NCBI RefSeq assembly: GCF_028823665.1 | Contig: NZ_JAPEHV010000002.1 | Location: forward strand, 62,001-126,000 | DNA length: 64,000 nucleotides | Source of the DNA: Microbacterium sp. C7(2022) | Lineage (GTDB): Bacteria; Actinomycetota; Actinomycetes; Actinomycetales; Microbacteriaceae | Direction: 5' to 3' | Program-made: the position numbers and the translations under genes | Part shown: in pieces, positions 46,322 to 57,484 of the stretch | Numbering within the stretch: the first letter of the stretch is position 1 | How the letters are laid out: the number at the start of each line of letters is the position of its first letter | The notes under the pieces: generated by a model | What the model was told of the DNA's origin: nothing | Database searches by the model: none | Seen by the model: the letters and a program-made list of their open reading frames with translations, nothing else

Positions 46322-46861
46322 ATGAGCGCACACGAACGCATCGTGATGCACCACGCCGACATCACTCGGGCACTGACTCGGATCTCGCACGAGATCCTTG
46401 AGTCCAACAAAGGCCCCGAGGATCTGGTTTTTCTCGGCATTCCCACGCGCGGTGTTACTCTCGCCCATCGCATCGGCAGCCTCGTCGAGCAGTTCAGCGG
46501 CGTCGCAGTCCCCGTCGGCGACCTCGACGTCACGATGTATCGGGATGACCTGCACCGCAATCCCACGCGGTCGCCCCGGCCAACACGGATTCCCGAGGGT
46601 GGTGTCAATGGCCGCACTGTCGTGCTCGTGGACGACGTGCTGTTCTCCGGGCGCAGCATCCGCGCCGCACTCGATGCCCTGGGCGACATCGGGCGACCGG
46701 CCGCGGTTCGACTTGCCACACTCGTCGATCGCGGGCACCGCGAGCTCCCGATTCGACCGGACTTCGTCGGGAAGAACCTTCCGAGTTCGCGCGACGAACG
46801 CGTAAACGTCAGGCTCGTCGAGGTCGATGGCGATGACGCTGTGACGATCGGGGGGAAGTGA
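46322..46861 (+). CDS. pyrR: Pyrimidine operon regulator PyrR / uracil phosphoribosyltransferase
   Basis: This 179-residue RNA-binding regulator of the type I PRTase fold also has uracil phosphoribosyltransferase activity in many bacteria. Seen: [44 protein letters not shown] and the PRPP loop [24 protein letters not shown] 46322 has AAGGGAG five bases upstream, within the hairpin it probably controls. First gene of an eight-gene operon to gmk, in which the genes overlap or nearly abut. Confidence 0.96.
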   Translation: MSAHERIVMHHADITRALTRISHEILESNKGPEDLVFLGIPTRGVTLAHRIGSLVEQFSGVAVPVGDLDVTMYRDDLHRNPTRSPRPTRIPEGGVNGRTVVLVDDVLFSGRSIRAALDALGDIGRPAAVRLATLVDRGHRELPIRPDFVGKNLPSSRDERVNVRLVEVDGDDAVTIGGK

Positions 46862-46862
46862 C

Positions 46863-47861
46863 ATGCGCCACCTGCTCGACACGCAGAGTCTGAGCCGCGA
46901 CGACGCTCTACGCATTCTCGACATCGCCGAGGACATGGCCTCGACCCAGCAACGTGAAGTCAAGAAGCTTCCGACGCTGCGCGGCAAGACCATCGTCAAC
47001 CTCTTCTTCGAAGATTCCACGCGTACACGAATCTCATTCGAAGCCGCCGCAAAGCGCTTGAGCGCGGATGTCATCAACTTCTCGGCGAAGGGCTCGAGCG
47101 TCTCGAAGGGCGAGTCTTTGCAGGACACTGCTCAGACGCTTCAAGCGATGGGTGCGGATGCCGTCGTCATCCGTCACGGAGCCTCCGGCGCGCCTCGTAC
47201 GCTCGCTTCGAGTGGGTGGATCACGGCAGGGGTGGTGAACGCGGGCGATGGCACCCACGAGCATCCGACCCAGGCGCTCCTCGATGCATTCACGATGCGC
47301 AAGCGCAGGTGGGGTGCCGACAGCCGTGGCCGCGACCTTGCAGGCATGCGCGTCACCATCGTCGGTGACGTCCTGCACTCGCGTGTGGCGCGCTCGAACG
47401 TGTGGCTGCTGAACACGCTCGGCGCCCACGTGACATTGGTCGCACCGCCTACCCTGGTGCCGCAGGACGTATCCGCCTGGCCCGCGGATGTCGTCTACGA
47501 CCTCGATGAAGCGATCGGTGCCGCGCCCGATGCGATCATGATGCTGCGGATTCAGCTCGAACGCATGAATGCCGCATATTTCCCCACTGAACGGGAGTAT
47601 TCGCGCCGATGGGGGCTTTCGAACGACCGCTTGGCTGCGCTGAAGGGCGATAGCATCGTCATGCACCCGGGGCCCATGAACCGGGGGCTGGAGATCTCTG
47701 CCGCGGCGGCCGATTCCGGACGCTCCACTGTGCTGGAGCAGGTATCGAACGGCGTGTCGGTGCGCATGGCCGCGCTCTACCTGCTTCTGGCAGGTGCAGA
47801 GCGGGATGCCGACGCAAACCCGACATCGCCACACAGCAATACTGAGGAGAACGCCCGATGA
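46863..47861 (+). CDS. pyrB: Aspartate carbamoyltransferase catalytic subunit
   Basis: This 332-residue enzyme joins carbamoyl phosphate and aspartate. Seen: the carbamoyl-phosphate signature [55 protein letters not shown] and [13 protein letters not shown]. No pyrI regulatory subunit is present, as in actinobacteria, where PyrB works with PyrC. Starts one base after pyrR and overlaps pyrC by four bases. Confidence 0.97.
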   Translation: MRHLLDTQSLSRDDALRILDIAEDMASTQQREVKKLPTLRGKTIVNLFFEDSTRTRISFEAAAKRLSADVINFSAKGSSVSKGESLQDTAQTLQAMGADAVVIRHGASGAPRTLASSGWITAGVVNAGDGTHEHPTQALLDAFTMRKRRWGADSRGRDLAGMRVTIVGDVLHSRVARSNVWLLNTLGAHVTLVAPPTLVPQDVSAWPADVVYDLDEAIGAAPDAIMMLRIQLERMNAAYFPTEREYSRRWGLSNDRLAALKGDSIVMHPGPMNRGLEISAAAADSGRSTVLEQVSNGVSVRMAALYLLLAGAERDADANPTSPHSNTEENAR

Positions 47862-49168
47862 GTGACACTTTCCTTTTCCGTGGGGCGACTCTCGAAGGAG
47901 TTAACGCGGCCGACATTCTGATCGAAGATGGACTCATCACCGAGGTCGGAACGGGGCTGAGCCGCTCGGGCGCAACGGTCGTCGACGCCGAGGGGCTCGT
48001 GGCGCTTCCCGGTCTCGTCGACCTGCACACTCACCTGCGTGAGCCGGGTTTCGAGGCCTCGGAGACCATTCTCACCGGGTCACGCGCGGCTGCCGCCGGA
48101 GGGTACGCGGCCGTATTCGCGATGCCCAACACCTCACCGGTGGCCGACACCGCTGGCGTTGTCGAGCAGGAGTTGGCGCTCGGCGAAGCGGCGGGATTCG
48201 TCACGGTGCAGCCCATCGGCGCCGTTACTGTCGGCCAGAAGGGGGAGCGCCTGGCCGAGCTCGGTGCCATGGCCGACTCCCGCGCCCGCGTGCGCGTCTT
48301 CAGCGACGATGGTTTCTGCGTGTGGGATCCGCTGATCATGCGCCGCGCACTCGAGTACGTCAAGGCGTTCGATGGCGTCATCGCGCAGCACGCTCAGGAC
48401 CCACGGCTGACCGAGGGCGCCCAGTTGAACGAAGGCACCGTCTCTGCCGAACTGGGGCTTGCGGGGTGGCCGGCGGTGGCCGAGGAGTCGATCATCGCGC
48501 GCGATGTGCTGCTTGCCGAGCACGTCGGCTCGCGTCTGCACGTGTGCCACCTGTCGACGGCCGGTTCGGTCGACATCATTCGCTGGGCCAAGAAGCGTGG
48601 GGTCAACGTGACCGCCGAGGTCACGCCGCACCACCTTCTACTGACGGACGAGCTCGCGCGCGGCTACGACGCCCGCTACAAGGTGAATCCGCCGTTGCGT
48701 CGCGAGGAGGACGTTCTCGCTGTTCGTGAGGGTCTCGCCGACGGCACGATCGATATCGTCGCCACCGACCACGCGCCGCACCCGATCGAATCCAAGGCGT
48801 GCGAGTGGCAGGCTGCCGCCCACGGCATGGTGGGCCTCGAAAGCGCATTGCGCGTGGTGCAGCAGGCGATGGTCGACACCGGCATGATCACATGGGGTGA
48901 CGTCGCGCGAATCATGTCCCGAGAGCCAGCGCGCATCGGTCGCCTCTCCGGGCACGGCGAGCCGCTGACACCTGGGCACGCGGCATCCCTCACCTTCTAC
49001 GACCCTTCACCCGCACGCGAATTCACGACCGCGGACCTACGCGGACGCAGCGTCAACTCGCCGTACCTGGGCCGTCCGTTGCCCGGAGAGGTGAAGTGGA
49101 CGCTGTACCGCGGAACGCCGACCGTCGCAGACGGAGCGTTGCTCGACACCCCGGGAGCGCTGTCATGA
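47858..49168 (+). CDS. pyrC: Dihydroorotase
   Basis: This 436-residue zinc amidohydrolase closes carbamoyl-aspartate to dihydroorotate. Seen: metal site [56 protein letters not shown] and the catalytic Asp in [16 protein letters not shown] 47858 overlaps the pyrB stop, and its stop overlaps the next membrane-protein gene by four bases. Type I dihydroorotase by length and motifs. Confidence 0.97.
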   Translation: MSDTFLFRGATLEGVNAADILIEDGLITEVGTGLSRSGATVVDAEGLVALPGLVDLHTHLREPGFEASETILTGSRAAAAGGYAAVFAMPNTSPVADTAGVVEQELALGEAAGFVTVQPIGAVTVGQKGERLAELGAMADSRARVRVFSDDGFCVWDPLIMRRALEYVKAFDGVIAQHAQDPRLTEGAQLNEGTVSAELGLAGWPAVAEESIIARDVLLAEHVGSRLHVCHLSTAGSVDIIRWAKKRGVNVTAEVTPHHLLLTDELARGYDARYKVNPPLRREEDVLAVREGLADGTIDIVATDHAPHPIESKACEWQAAAHGMVGLESALRVVQQAMVDTGMITWGDVARIMSREPARIGRLSGHGEPLTPGHAASLTFYDPSPAREFTTADLRGRSVNSPYLGRPLPGEVKWTLYRGTPTVADGALLDTPGALS

Positions 49169-49674
49169 CCCGCGAAGCCGCGCTCCTCGTCATCGCCGCG
49201 GTTGCGGTTGCCCTCATTGCCGTGCTCGCGTGGGCGTGGATTCGTCGCACACGACGGGATTCCGGCATCGCCGCGCCCGTCGCGGAAGCGCCGGACAGCG
49301 CCGCGACGATCGCGACGTATCGCGCGCTGTACGTCGCGACGACACAGCATGCCGCGCCACTCGAACGCCTTGCCATCTCGGGCCTCGCATTCCGCTCCCG
49401 CGGGGATGTGACGATCACCGATGCCGGTCTGGCCCTGGACCTCACCGGAGCACCGCGCGTGTTTTTCGACACCGGGCGCATCGTCGATGTGGCACAGGCC
49501 ACCGTCGCGATCGACCGCGTTGTCGAGCGCGACGGACTGGTGCGCCTGTCATGGCGTACCGACGGCGGCACCGTCGTCGACACCTACCTTCGTCCGCAGG
49601 ATGCCTCCGCTCGCGCGCTCGCGGTGTCCATCGGCAGCATCCTCACCCCGTCCCAGATCGGATCCGACGCATGA
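49165..49674 (+). CDS. Membrane protein with PH-like domain between pyrC and carA
   Basis: This 169-residue protein has one N-terminal helix ([21 protein letters not shown], about residues 5-25) with RRTRRD just inside, then a globular region ([46 protein letters not shown]) that looks like a PH-type barrel. A gene at the same pyrC-carA position is conserved in mycobacteria, where it is called an exported or membrane protein. ATG 49165 overlaps the pyrC stop and its end overlaps carA, so it is a true member of the operon. Its role in pyrimidine synthesis is unknown. Confidence 0.85.
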   Translation: MTREAALLVIAAVAVALIAVLAWAWIRRTRRDSGIAAPVAEAPDSAATIATYRALYVATTQHAAPLERLAISGLAFRSRGDVTITDAGLALDLTGAPRVFFDTGRIVDVAQATVAIDRVVERDGLVRLSWRTDGGTVVDTYLRPQDASARALAVSIGSILTPSQIGSDA

Positions 49675-50831
49675 CCTCGCTATTCACGACAGAGAAAGCC
49701 GTCCTCGTTCTCGAAGACGGCACCCGTTACGCCGGACGCGCGTACGGTGCCCGCGGCACCACGCTGGGTGAAGTCGTGTTCTCGACCGGTATGACCGGCT
49801 ATCAGGAGACGCTCACCGACCCTTCGTACGCGGGCCAGATCGTCCTGCAAACGGCCCCTCACATCGGCAACACCGGAATGAACGGTGAGGATCCCGAATC
49901 CCGTCGCATCTGGGTCGCCGGTTACATCGTGCGAGACCCCTCACGCGTCGTGTCGAACTGGCGGGCCGACGAGTCTCTCGACGACTCGCTGGCACGTGAC
50001 GGCATCGTCGGGATCAGCGGCATCGACACCCGCGCCGTCACGCGCCACATCCGCGCGGCTGGCAGCATGCGCGGAGCGATCTTCTCCGGCGATGACGCCA
50101 CGCTGAGCGACGACGACCAGCTCGAACGCGTGAAAAGTGCCCCCAACATGGCGGGGCAGAATCTCTCGGCGGCAGTCTCGGTCGCTGCCACCGAAGTCAC
50201 CCGCGCCACGACCGACCGCATCGGTAACCTCGCGGTGCTCGACCTCGGGGTCAAGCAGGCCACGATCGACAACCTTGCCGCTCGCGGCTTCGACGTGCAC
50301 GTGCTTCCGCAGACGAGCACTATCGACGACATCCGCGCCATCGACCCGGTTGCGGTGTTCTACTCAAACGGGCCCGGCGACCCTGCGGCATCCGATGCTC
50401 ATGTCGAGATGCTCCGTGGTGTGCTCGACGACAAGCTGCCGTTCTTCGGGATCTGCTTCGGAAACCAGTTGCTGGGCCGAGCACTTGGATTCGGCACCTA
50501 CAAGCTGCCGTTCGGCCACCGCGGCATCAACCAGCCGGTGCTCGACAAGGCGACCGGTCGGGTGGAGATCACCGCACACAACCACGGCTTCGCTGTCGAC
50601 GCACCGCTTGAGGGCGAGGTCGACAGCCCGAACGGATACGGCCGCGTCGAGGTCAGCCACATCGGTCTCAATGACAACGTGGTCGAAGGTCTGCGGGCAT
50701 TGGACATCCCGGCGTTCTCGGTCCAATATCACCCCGAGGCTGCGGCAGGTCCGCACGACGCCAACTACCTCTTCGATCGCTTCCGCGACCTTGTCGTCGC
50801 CACCACCGCCGCAACGGCAGGGGAGAAGTAA
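49671..50831 (+). CDS. carA: Carbamoyl phosphate synthetase, small (glutaminase) subunit
   Basis: This 386-residue subunit supplies ammonia from glutamine. Seen: [63 protein letters not shown], the catalytic Cys in [27 protein letters not shown] and the His-Glu pair in [11 protein letters not shown]. Overlaps the membrane-protein gene by four bases and carB by one. Confidence 0.98.
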   Translation: MTSLFTTEKAVLVLEDGTRYAGRAYGARGTTLGEVVFSTGMTGYQETLTDPSYAGQIVLQTAPHIGNTGMNGEDPESRRIWVAGYIVRDPSRVVSNWRADESLDDSLARDGIVGISGIDTRAVTRHIRAAGSMRGAIFSGDDATLSDDDQLERVKSAPNMAGQNLSAAVSVAATEVTRATTDRIGNLAVLDLGVKQATIDNLAARGFDVHVLPQTSTIDDIRAIDPVAVFYSNGPGDPAASDAHVEMLRGVLDDKLPFFGICFGNQLLGRALGFGTYKLPFGHRGINQPVLDKATGRVEITAHNHGFAVDAPLEGEVDSPNGYGRVEVSHIGLNDNVVEGLRALDIPAFSVQYHPEAAAGPHDANYLFDRFRDLVVATTAATAGEK

Positions 50832-53800
50832 TGCCCAAGCGCTCCGACATCAACTCCGTTCTCGTCATCGGCTCCGGCCCCATCGTGATCGGTCAGGCCT
50901 GCGAATTCGACTACTCCGGCACCCAGGCATGCCGCGTCCTCCGCGAGGAGGGCGTGCGAGTGATCCTCGTGAACTCGAACCCCGCCACGATCATGACCGA
51001 CCCGGACTTCGCCGATGCCACCTACATCGAGCCGATCAACTGGCAGGTGATCGAGACGATCATCGCGAAAGAGAAGCCGGATGCGATCCTGCCCACCCTG
51101 GGCGGACAGACGGCACTCAACGCCGCGATTGACCTGCACCACCACGGAATCCTCGAGAAGTATGACGTCGAACTGATCGGCGCCAACTTTGAAGCGATCA
51201 ACAAGGGTGAAGACCGCCAGATCTTCAAGCAGCTCGTTCTCGACGCCGGGGCGGATGTCGCCGCGTCGCGCATCGCGCACACCATGGACGAGGTTCTCGC
51301 CGCCGCGGACGAGCTCGGCTACCCGCTCGTCGTCCGCCCGTCGTTCACCATGGGCGGGTTGGGTTCGGGTTTCGCGTACGACGAAACCGACCTGCGGCGC
51401 ATCGCGGGTGCCGGTCTGCGCGACTCGCCCACCACAGAGGTGCTCCTGGAGGAGTCCATCCTCGGGTGGAAGGAGTACGAGCTCGAACTCATGCGAGACA
51501 CCGCCGACAACACCGTCGTGGTCTGCTCGATCGAGAACGTCGATCCCGTCGGCGTGCACACCGGTGACTCGATCACCGTCGCCCCGGCGCTCACTCTCAC
51601 CGACCGTGAGTACCAGAGGCTTCGCGACATCGGCATCGACATCATCCGGGCCGTGGGCGTCGACACCGGTGGCTGCAACATCCAGTTCGCTGTGGACCCC
51701 GCGTCAGGTCGCATCATCGTGATCGAAATGAACCCGCGCGTGTCGCGCTCGTCCGCGCTCGCCTCCAAGGCCACCGGCTTCCCGATCGCGAAGATCGCGG
51801 CCAAGCTCGCGATCGGATACCGCCTCGACGAGATCCCCAACGACATCACCAAGGTCACCCCGGCAAGCTTCGAGCCGACGCTCGACTACGTGGTCGTGAA
51901 GGTTCCGCGTTTCAACTTCGAGAAGTTCCCCGCCGCGGACACCACGCTGACCACGACGATGAAATCGGTCGGCGAGGCGATGGCGATCGGTCGCAACTAC
52001 GCGACGGCACTGCAGAAGGCTCTGCGGTCGCTCGAGAAGCGCGGGTCAAGCTTCCACTGGGGCGACGAATCGCGCTCGGTGGACGAACTTCTCGAGATCG
52101 CCACCGTTCCCACGGATGGTCGCATCGTCGTGCTCCAGCAGGCCATGCGCAAGGGCGCCACGATCGAGCAGGCGTTTGAGGCGACCAAGATCGATCCCTG
52201 GTTCCTCGACCAGATCGCCCTGATCAATGAGGTGGCGGAGTTCGTTCGGGATGCCGCTGAGCTGGGCATCGACACGCTGCGCGTGGCCAAGGAGCACGGA
52301 TTCAGCGATGCGCAGATCGCGCAACTGCGCGGCGTCGACGAGGCGGACGTGCGCGCCCTGCGCTACGACCTCAACGTACGCCCGGTCTACAAGACGGTGG
52401 ACACCTGCGCGGGGGAGTTCCCGGCACTCACCCCGTACCACTACTCCAGCTACGACGCAGAGACCGAAGTCACGCCTTCGGAGCGCACGAAGGTCGTCAT
52501 CATCGGCTCGGGCCCGAACCGCATCGGTCAGGGCGTCGAGTTCGACTACTCGTGCGTGCACGCGTCGTTCGCGCTGTCGGATGCCGGATTCGAGACCATC
52601 ATGGTCAACTGCAACCCTGAGACCGTGTCGACCGACTACGACACCAGCGACCGTCTGTACTTCGAGCCGCTGACGCTCGAGGACGTGCTCGAGGTGCTGC
52701 ACGCCGAAGCGCAGTCGGGAACCATTCTCGGCGTGGTGTGCCAATTGGGCGGGCAGACGCCGCTGGGGCTCGCAAAGGGCATCGAGGAGGCCGGCTACAC
52801 GATCCTCGGAACCAGCCCCGCCGCGATCGATTTGGCGGAAGAGCGGGAGCTGTTCTCCCGGCTGCTCGACAACGCCGGGCTTGTCGCGCCACGCAACGGC
52901 ACAGCCATCGATGTCGAAGGTGCTGTCGCCGTGGCTGAGGAGATCGGCTACCCGGTCTTGGTTCGCCCGAGCTTCGTGCTCGGCGGTCGCGGAATGGAGA
53001 TCGTCTACTCCACTGAGTCGCTCCGTGACTACTTCGTCCGCATCGCAGACCAAGCGATCATCGGTCCCGGTCTGCCGCTGTTGGTCGACCGCTTCCTCGA
53101 CGATGCGATCGAAATCGATGTCGACGCGCTGTTCGACGGGGACGAGCTCTACATCGGCGGCGTCATGGAGCACCTCGAAGAGGCGGGTATCCATTCGGGA
53201 GACTCGTCGTGCACACTGCCGCCGGTCAGCCTCGGCCGCACCGACATCGACCGGGTACGCGAAGCAACGCATGCGATCGCCGCCGGTATTGGTGTGCGCG
53301 GTCTACTCAACGTGCAGTTCGCGATCTCGGCCGGGGTTCTTTACGTCATCGAAGCGAACCCGCGTGCAAGCCGCACCGTCCCGTTCGTGTCCAAGGCACT
53401 CGGCATCCCGCTCGCTAAGGCTGCGAGCCGAGTGATGGCGGGCGACAGCATCGCCACCCTTCGTGCTGAGGGCCTCCTGCCCGAGGTCGACGGCTCGCGC
53501 GTGTCGCTGGACGCACCGGTCGCGGTGAAGGAGGCCGTGCTGCCCTTCAAGCGCTTCCGCACCAAGGACGGTCAGACCGTCGATTCGGTGCTCGGCCCCG
53601 AAATGCGCTCCACGGGTGAGGTCATGGGCATCGACCGCGACTTCCCGACGGCCTTCGCGAAAAGCCAGTCGGCTGCATACGGTGGTATGCCGCTGTCGGG
53701 CACGGTGTTCATCTCGGTTGCCGATAGCGACAAGCGCGGCGTCATTCTTCCGGCGCACCGCCTGCAGCAGCTCGGCTTCTCGCTCGTGGCGACCGAGGGC

Positions 53801-54118
53801 ACCGCCGAGATTTTGCGCCGCAACGGCATCCGAGTCGACGTCGTGAACAAGTTCAGCGAGACGCAGGCGTCGGGCGAGCGCAACATTGTCGACCTCATCA
53901 ACGCGGGTGAGATCGACATCGTTGTGAACACTCCGAGTGGAGGAAGCGCGCGCGCCGATGGCTACGAGATCCGAGCCGCCGCGGTGACTGCTGACAAGGC
54001 GCTGTTCACCACGATGGCGGTGCTCGGCGCTGCGGTGAGCGCGATGGACGCCATGGGCGAAGGCTTTGATGTGCGCAGCCTGCAGGAGTACGCCGCAGAA
54101 CGGGCAGCGCGCGCGTGA
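50831..54118 (+). CDS. carB: Carbamoyl phosphate synthetase, large subunit
   Basis: This 1095-residue enzyme contains two ATP-grasp synthetase halves. Each begins with a matching strand ([24 protein letters not shown] near residue 10 and [24 protein letters not shown] near 555), and each has the RPSF core ([14 protein letters not shown] and [14 protein letters not shown]). A C-terminal MGS-like allosteric domain follows, with [34 protein letters not shown] and NTPSGG. Starts on the last base of the carA stop and overlaps pyrF by four bases. Confidence 0.98.
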   Translation: MPKRSDINSVLVIGSGPIVIGQACEFDYSGTQACRVLREEGVRVILVNSNPATIMTDPDFADATYIEPINWQVIETIIAKEKPDAILPTLGGQTALNAAIDLHHHGILEKYDVELIGANFEAINKGEDRQIFKQLVLDAGADVAASRIAHTMDEVLAAADELGYPLVVRPSFTMGGLGSGFAYDETDLRRIAGAGLRDSPTTEVLLEESILGWKEYELELMRDTADNTVVVCSIENVDPVGVHTGDSITVAPALTLTDREYQRLRDIGIDIIRAVGVDTGGCNIQFAVDPASGRIIVIEMNPRVSRSSALASKATGFPIAKIAAKLAIGYRLDEIPNDITKVTPASFEPTLDYVVVKVPRFNFEKFPAADTTLTTTMKSVGEAMAIGRNYATALQKALRSLEKRGSSFHWGDESRSVDELLEIATVPTDGRIVVLQQAMRKGATIEQAFEATKIDPWFLDQIALINEVAEFVRDAAELGIDTLRVAKEHGFSDAQIAQLRGVDEADVRALRYDLNVRPVYKTVDTCAGEFPALTPYHYSSYDAETEVTPSERTKVVIIGSGPNRIGQGVEFDYSCVHASFALSDAGFETIMVNCNPETVSTDYDTSDRLYFEPLTLEDVLEVLHAEAQSGTILGVVCQLGGQTPLGLAKGIEEAGYTILGTSPAAIDLAEERELFSRLLDNAGLVAPRNGTAIDVEGAVAVAEEIGYPVLVRPSFVLGGRGMEIVYSTESLRDYFVRIADQAIIGPGLPLLVDRFLDDAIEIDVDALFDGDELYIGGVMEHLEEAGIHSGDSSCTLPPVSLGRTDIDRVREATHAIAAGIGVRGLLNVQFAISAGVLYVIEANPRASRTVPFVSKALGIPLAKAASRVMAGDSIATLRAEGLLPEVDGSRVSLDAPVAVKEAVLPFKRFRTKDGQTVDSVLGPEMRSTGEVMGIDRDFPTAFAKSQSAAYGGMPLSGTVFISVADSDKRGVILPAHRLQQLGFSLVATEGTAEILRRNGIRVDVVNKFSETQASGERNIVDLINAGEIDIVVNTPSGGSARADGYEIRAAAVTADKALFTTMAVLGAAVSAMDAMGEGFDVRSLQEYAAERAARA

Positions 54119-54960
54119 GTACGTTCGGCGCACGCCTGCAGGCCGCGGTCGCTGCTCGTGGACCGCTCTGTGTCGGGGTCGACCCACACGAGCACTTGTT
54201 GCGTGAGTGGGGGCTGGATGCCACGGCGCACGGTGCGAGGGAATTCGGCCTGCGCGTGATCGAGGCGTGCGTCGATCGGGTTGCGGTGATCAAGCCGCAA
54301 GTGTCTTTTTTCGAACGATACGGTTCGGCGGGCATTGCGGCACTGGAAGAGGTCCTGAGTTCGGCTCGCGCGGCCGGCTTGCTCACCATCGCCGACGCCA
54401 AGCGGGGCGACATCGGCAGCACGATGGATGCGTACGCACGGGCATGGCTCTCGCAGGGCTCGCCGTTGGAGGCGGACGCGCTGACTGTCAACCCCTACTT
54501 GGGTGTGGGGGCGCTGGATTCCACCATGCGTTTCGCCATGGAAGTGGGCAAGGGGCTGTTCGTCCTCGCGGCCACGAGTAATCCCGAAGCAGGCACCCTG
54601 CAGCGTGCGCGTCGCGATGATGGACTTACCGTTGCATCTGGGATTATCAGCGAAGTCTCAGACTTCGCTGCCGGACACACCGCAGTTTCGACGTGGTCGA
54701 GTATTGGCTTCGTGATCGGTGCTACCGTCGAGGTCAACGCGTTCGATCTACCCGAAACGATCGAGCCGATTGCACCGATCCTCTCGCCGGGGTTCGGCCA
54801 CCAGGGGGCCGGATTGACGGAAGTGGAGTCCCGGTTCGGCCCGCTTGCGAAGTCAGTGCTCGTGAGCGAAAGCCGGGGAATCCTCGCTGCGGGCCCGGGG
54901 GGACTTGTCCGTGCGATCGACGAAAGGCGCGTGATCCTCCAGGAGACCCGAAGTGCCTGA
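54115..54960 (+). CDS. pyrF: Orotidine 5'-phosphate decarboxylase, type 2
   Basis: This 281-residue enzyme forms UMP. It belongs to the long, mycobacterial-type class: [19 protein letters not shown] at the start, [20 protein letters not shown], the catalytic [19 protein letters not shown]-like segment (here [23 protein letters not shown]), [12 protein letters not shown] and [14 protein letters not shown] 54115 overlaps carB; its end overlaps gmk by eight bases. Confidence 0.95.
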   Translation: MSTFGARLQAAVAARGPLCVGVDPHEHLLREWGLDATAHGAREFGLRVIEACVDRVAVIKPQVSFFERYGSAGIAALEEVLSSARAAGLLTIADAKRGDIGSTMDAYARAWLSQGSPLEADALTVNPYLGVGALDSTMRFAMEVGKGLFVLAATSNPEAGTLQRARRDDGLTVASGIISEVSDFAAGHTAVSTWSSIGFVIGATVEVNAFDLPETIEPIAPILSPGFGHQGAGLTEVESRFGPLAKSVLVSESRGILAAGPGGLVRAIDERRVILQETRSA

Positions 54961-55849
54961 CTCCCGCACACCACCCGACGTCGACCGCGCCGCAGCATCC
55001 CGCCGCGCGGTGGCTGCACGCCGCGAACGCGCCGCCCTCAAGAAGGACGTCGCCATGCGCGTCATCAGCCCCCAAGAACTCTTGCGCCGCGCGCTCGCCC
55101 ACCCGGAATCACCCGCGGGCGCCATGCGTGTCACGGAGTTCCTGACGGCAATCCCTGCGATCGGTGAAGGCAAACGCGACCGCATCCTCCACGACCTTGA
55201 GATCTCTTCCGTGAAGAGACTCGGCGGACTCGGCTCGCGCCAGCGCGCCGTGCTTACCGAGTTCCTCGATGCACGCCTCCCCGAACCCACGCCACGCGCG
55301 AAGCGCAGCCGCCTTGTCGTCCTCGCGGGGCCAACCGCCGTCGGAAAGGGAACAGTCGCAGCAGAGATCAAGGATAGGCACCCCGAGATCTTGCTGTCTG
55401 TTTCTGCCACGACCCGTCAGCCGCGACCCGGCGAAGTAGACGGCGAACACTATTTCTTCGTCGACGATGCGGAGTTCGACCGTAGGGTCGCCGCGGGTGA
55501 ACTTCTCGAACACGCGACCGTTCACAATGCGTACCGCTACGGCACCCCGCGTGGGCCGATCGATGACGCCCTGAGTGCGGGTCGCACAGTGTTGCTCGAG
55601 ATCGACCTGCAGGGGGCGCGACAGGTACGCGCCGCCGCTCCGGACGCATCGCTGGTGTTTCTCCTGCCGCCCAGCTGGGACGAGCTCGTCCAGCGGCTTG
55701 TCGGTCGCGGCACGGAGAGCGATGAGGAGCGTGCGCGGCGGCTGAAGACCGCCAAGCGGGAACTGGCCTCGCAGGCAGAGTTCGACTATCTCGTCGTGAA
55801 TGACGACGTGGCACGCGCCGCATCCGAGGTGGCATCGCTCGCCGACTGA
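54953..55849 (+). CDS. gmk: Guanylate kinase fused to an actinobacterial integration-host-factor-like domain
   Basis: This 298-residue protein has two parts. Residues about 1-108 match the actinobacterial IHF (mIHF) pattern: a basic helix (RAAASRRAVAARRERAALKKDVA), then MRVTEFLTAIPAIGEGKRDRILHDLEISSVKRLGGLGSRQRAVLTEFL, a helix-two-turn-helix that binds DNA. Residues about 115-298 are guanylate kinase (GMP to GDP): Walker A VLAGPTAVGKGTV, VSATTRQPRPGEVDGEHYFFV, LEHATVHNAYRYGTPR and LEIDLQGARQVR. In mycobacteria the two are adjacent separate genes; here they are one reading frame. It ends the pyr operon. Confidence 0.93.
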   Translation: MPDSRTPPDVDRAAASRRAVAARRERAALKKDVAMRVISPQELLRRALAHPESPAGAMRVTEFLTAIPAIGEGKRDRILHDLEISSVKRLGGLGSRQRAVLTEFLDARLPEPTPRAKRSRLVVLAGPTAVGKGTVAAEIKDRHPEILLSVSATTRQPRPGEVDGEHYFFVDDAEFDRRVAAGELLEHATVHNAYRYGTPRGPIDDALSAGRTVLLEIDLQGARQVRAAAPDASLVFLLPPSWDELVQRLVGRGTESDEERARRLKTAKRELASQAEFDYLVVNDDVARAASEVASLAD

Positions 55850-55882
55850 GCGCGCCGCATCTGCGCCCGCCACAGACTCGGG

Positions 55883-55923
55883 TAGGATGAACGGATGCTT
55901 CCTCAGAAGCATCCTGCCTTTTT
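55883..55923 (+). promoter_or_regulatory. rpoZ promoter -10 with immediate leader hairpin
   Basis: TAGGAT at 55883-55888 looks like a -10. From 55893, GGATGCTT (55893-55900) and AAGCATCC (55907-55914) form an eight-pair stem with a six-base loop followed by TGCCTTTTT. It can be read as the pyr-gmk terminator or as an rpoZ leader attenuator. Confidence 0.5.
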
Positions 55924-55950
55924 CCACCATTCGATCCAGGAGGTTTCGCC

Positions 55951-56205
55951 ATGGCCGGAACGAACCAGGGCATCATCGAGCCCCCCATCGACAGCCTTCT
56001 GCAGAAGGTCGATTCCAAGTACCAGCTGGTGATCTTCGCGGCCAAGCGCGCGCGTCAGATCAACGACTACTACTCCGACCTGCACGAGGGAAACCTCTTC
56101 GACAATGTGGGGCCGCTCGTTGACTCCACCGTCGAGGACAAGCCGCTGACGATCGCGATGCACGAGATCCACGAGGACAAGCTGCGTCTGCGCCCCGTCG
56201 AGTAG
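55951..56205 (+). CDS. rpoZ: RNA polymerase omega subunit
   Basis: This 84-residue subunit aids beta-prime folding and polymerase assembly. Seen: [78 protein letters not shown], the normal actinobacterial omega. ATG 55951 has AGGAGG ten bases upstream. It lies between gmk and metK as usual in the phylum. Confidence 0.97.
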   Translation: MAGTNQGIIEPPIDSLLQKVDSKYQLVIFAAKRARQINDYYSDLHEGNLFDNVGPLVDSTVEDKPLTIAMHEIHEDKLRLRPVE

Positions 56206-56218
56206 TCGTTACGCTGTG

Positions 56219-56262
56219 ATGCCCTCGAGATCGGCAATGTCCGATCTCGAGGGCATACTGGT
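56219..56262 (+). terminator. Perfect 16-pair hairpin between rpoZ and metK
   Basis: ATGCCCTCGAGATCGG (56219-56234) and CCGATCTCGAGGGCAT (56241-56256) are exact complements around a six-base loop; GGTTTT follows. It most likely terminates rpoZ transcripts just before metK. Confidence 0.75.
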
Positions 56263-56289
56263 TTTCGCCGCCACCGATCTGGAGTTTCG

Positions 56290-57483
56290 ATGACCGAACT
56301 GCGCCTGTTCACCTCCGAGTCCGTCACCGAGGGGCATCCCGACAAGATCTGCGATCAGATCTCGGACTCGATCCTCGATGCGCTGCTGGCTGCCGATTCT
56401 TCGAGCAGAGTCGCAGTGGAGACTCTCGTGACGACGGGCCTCGTGCATGTGGCGGGAGAGGTGCGCACCGACGGCTACGTCGACATCCCCGGCATTGTGC
56501 GCGGCGTGGTGAACGGAATCGGCTATACGTCGAGCGAGACGGGGTTCGACGGCGCCTCGTGCGGTGTGACCGTATCGATCGGAGAGCAGTCAAGCGACAT
56601 TGCATCGGGTGTAGACAACGCGCTCGAGCACCGCGAGGGTGGCTCGGCGGACCCCATCGACGCACTCGGTGCGGGTGACCAAGGGATCATGTTCGGGTAC
56701 GCCACGAACGAGACGCCGCAGCTGATGCCGATGGCGATCTGGATCGCTCACCGGATTGCGGAGCGGCTGACTGAGGCACGCCGCAGTGGTGCGTTGCCCT
56801 TCCTGCGACCCGACGGTAAGACACAGGTCACGCTCGGCTACGACGGCGCGATTCCCCGCACCGTCGAGACCGTCGTATTGTCCACCCAGCACCACCCCGA
56901 CATCTCGATCGCTGCGCTCCGTGCCGCCGTGCAAGTTGAGGTGATCGACCCGGTCCTCGCCTCCACCGGCCTGGACACGTCGAACGTGAAGTACGTCATC
57001 AACCCGGCGGGCCCGTTTGTGATTGGCGGGCCCAAGGGGGATGCGGGCTTGACCGGCCGCAAGATCATCATCGACACCTACGGCGGCGCGGCACGGCATG
57101 GTGGCGGGGCCTTCAGCGGCAAAGATCCGTCGAAGGTCGACCGCTCGGCGGCGTACGCCATGCGCTGGGTCGCAAAGAATGCCGTTGCGGCCGGACTAGC
57201 CGATCGTCTGGAAGTGCAGGTGGCCTACGCCATCGGTCGGGCAGCGCCCGTGGGGCTGTACGTCGAATCGTTCGGCACCGCGCACGTCAGCGACGATGTC
57301 ATCACCCGGGCGATCCTCGACGTGTTCGATCTGCGCCCCCAGGCCATCATCGACGAACTCGATCTCTTGCGGCCTATCTATGCGAAGACCGCGGCCTACG
57401 GCCACTTCGGTCGCGAGCTTCCCGAGTTCACGTGGGAGCGCACGGATCGCGTCGACGCCCTGCGATCCGCCGCCGGACTGTGA
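56290..57483 (+). CDS. metK: S-adenosylmethionine synthetase
   Basis: This 397-residue enzyme makes SAM from methionine and ATP. Seen: [61 protein letters not shown] and the loop [26 protein letters not shown] 56290 follows GGAGTTTCG. No SAM riboswitch fits in the 84-base gap, whose main feature is the rpoZ hairpin. Followed by priA one base after the stop. Confidence 0.98.
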   Translation: MTELRLFTSESVTEGHPDKICDQISDSILDALLAADSSSRVAVETLVTTGLVHVAGEVRTDGYVDIPGIVRGVVNGIGYTSSETGFDGASCGVTVSIGEQSSDIASGVDNALEHREGGSADPIDALGAGDQGIMFGYATNETPQLMPMAIWIAHRIAERLTEARRSGALPFLRPDGKTQVTLGYDGAIPRTVETVVLSTQHHPDISIAALRAAVQVEVIDPVLASTGLDTSNVKYVINPAGPFVIGGPKGDAGLTGRKIIIDTYGGAARHGGGAFSGKDPSKVDRSAAYAMRWVAKNAVAAGLADRLEVQVAYAIGRAAPVGLYVESFGTAHVSDDVITRAILDVFDLRPQAIIDELDLLRPIYAKTAAYGHFGRELPEFTWERTDRVDALRSAAGL

Positions 57484-57484
57484 C

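Noticed and set aside
56206-56289. SAM riboswitch before metK
   Set aside because: The gap is 84 bases and is dominated by one perfect hairpin; none of the conserved SAM-aptamer cores are visible.
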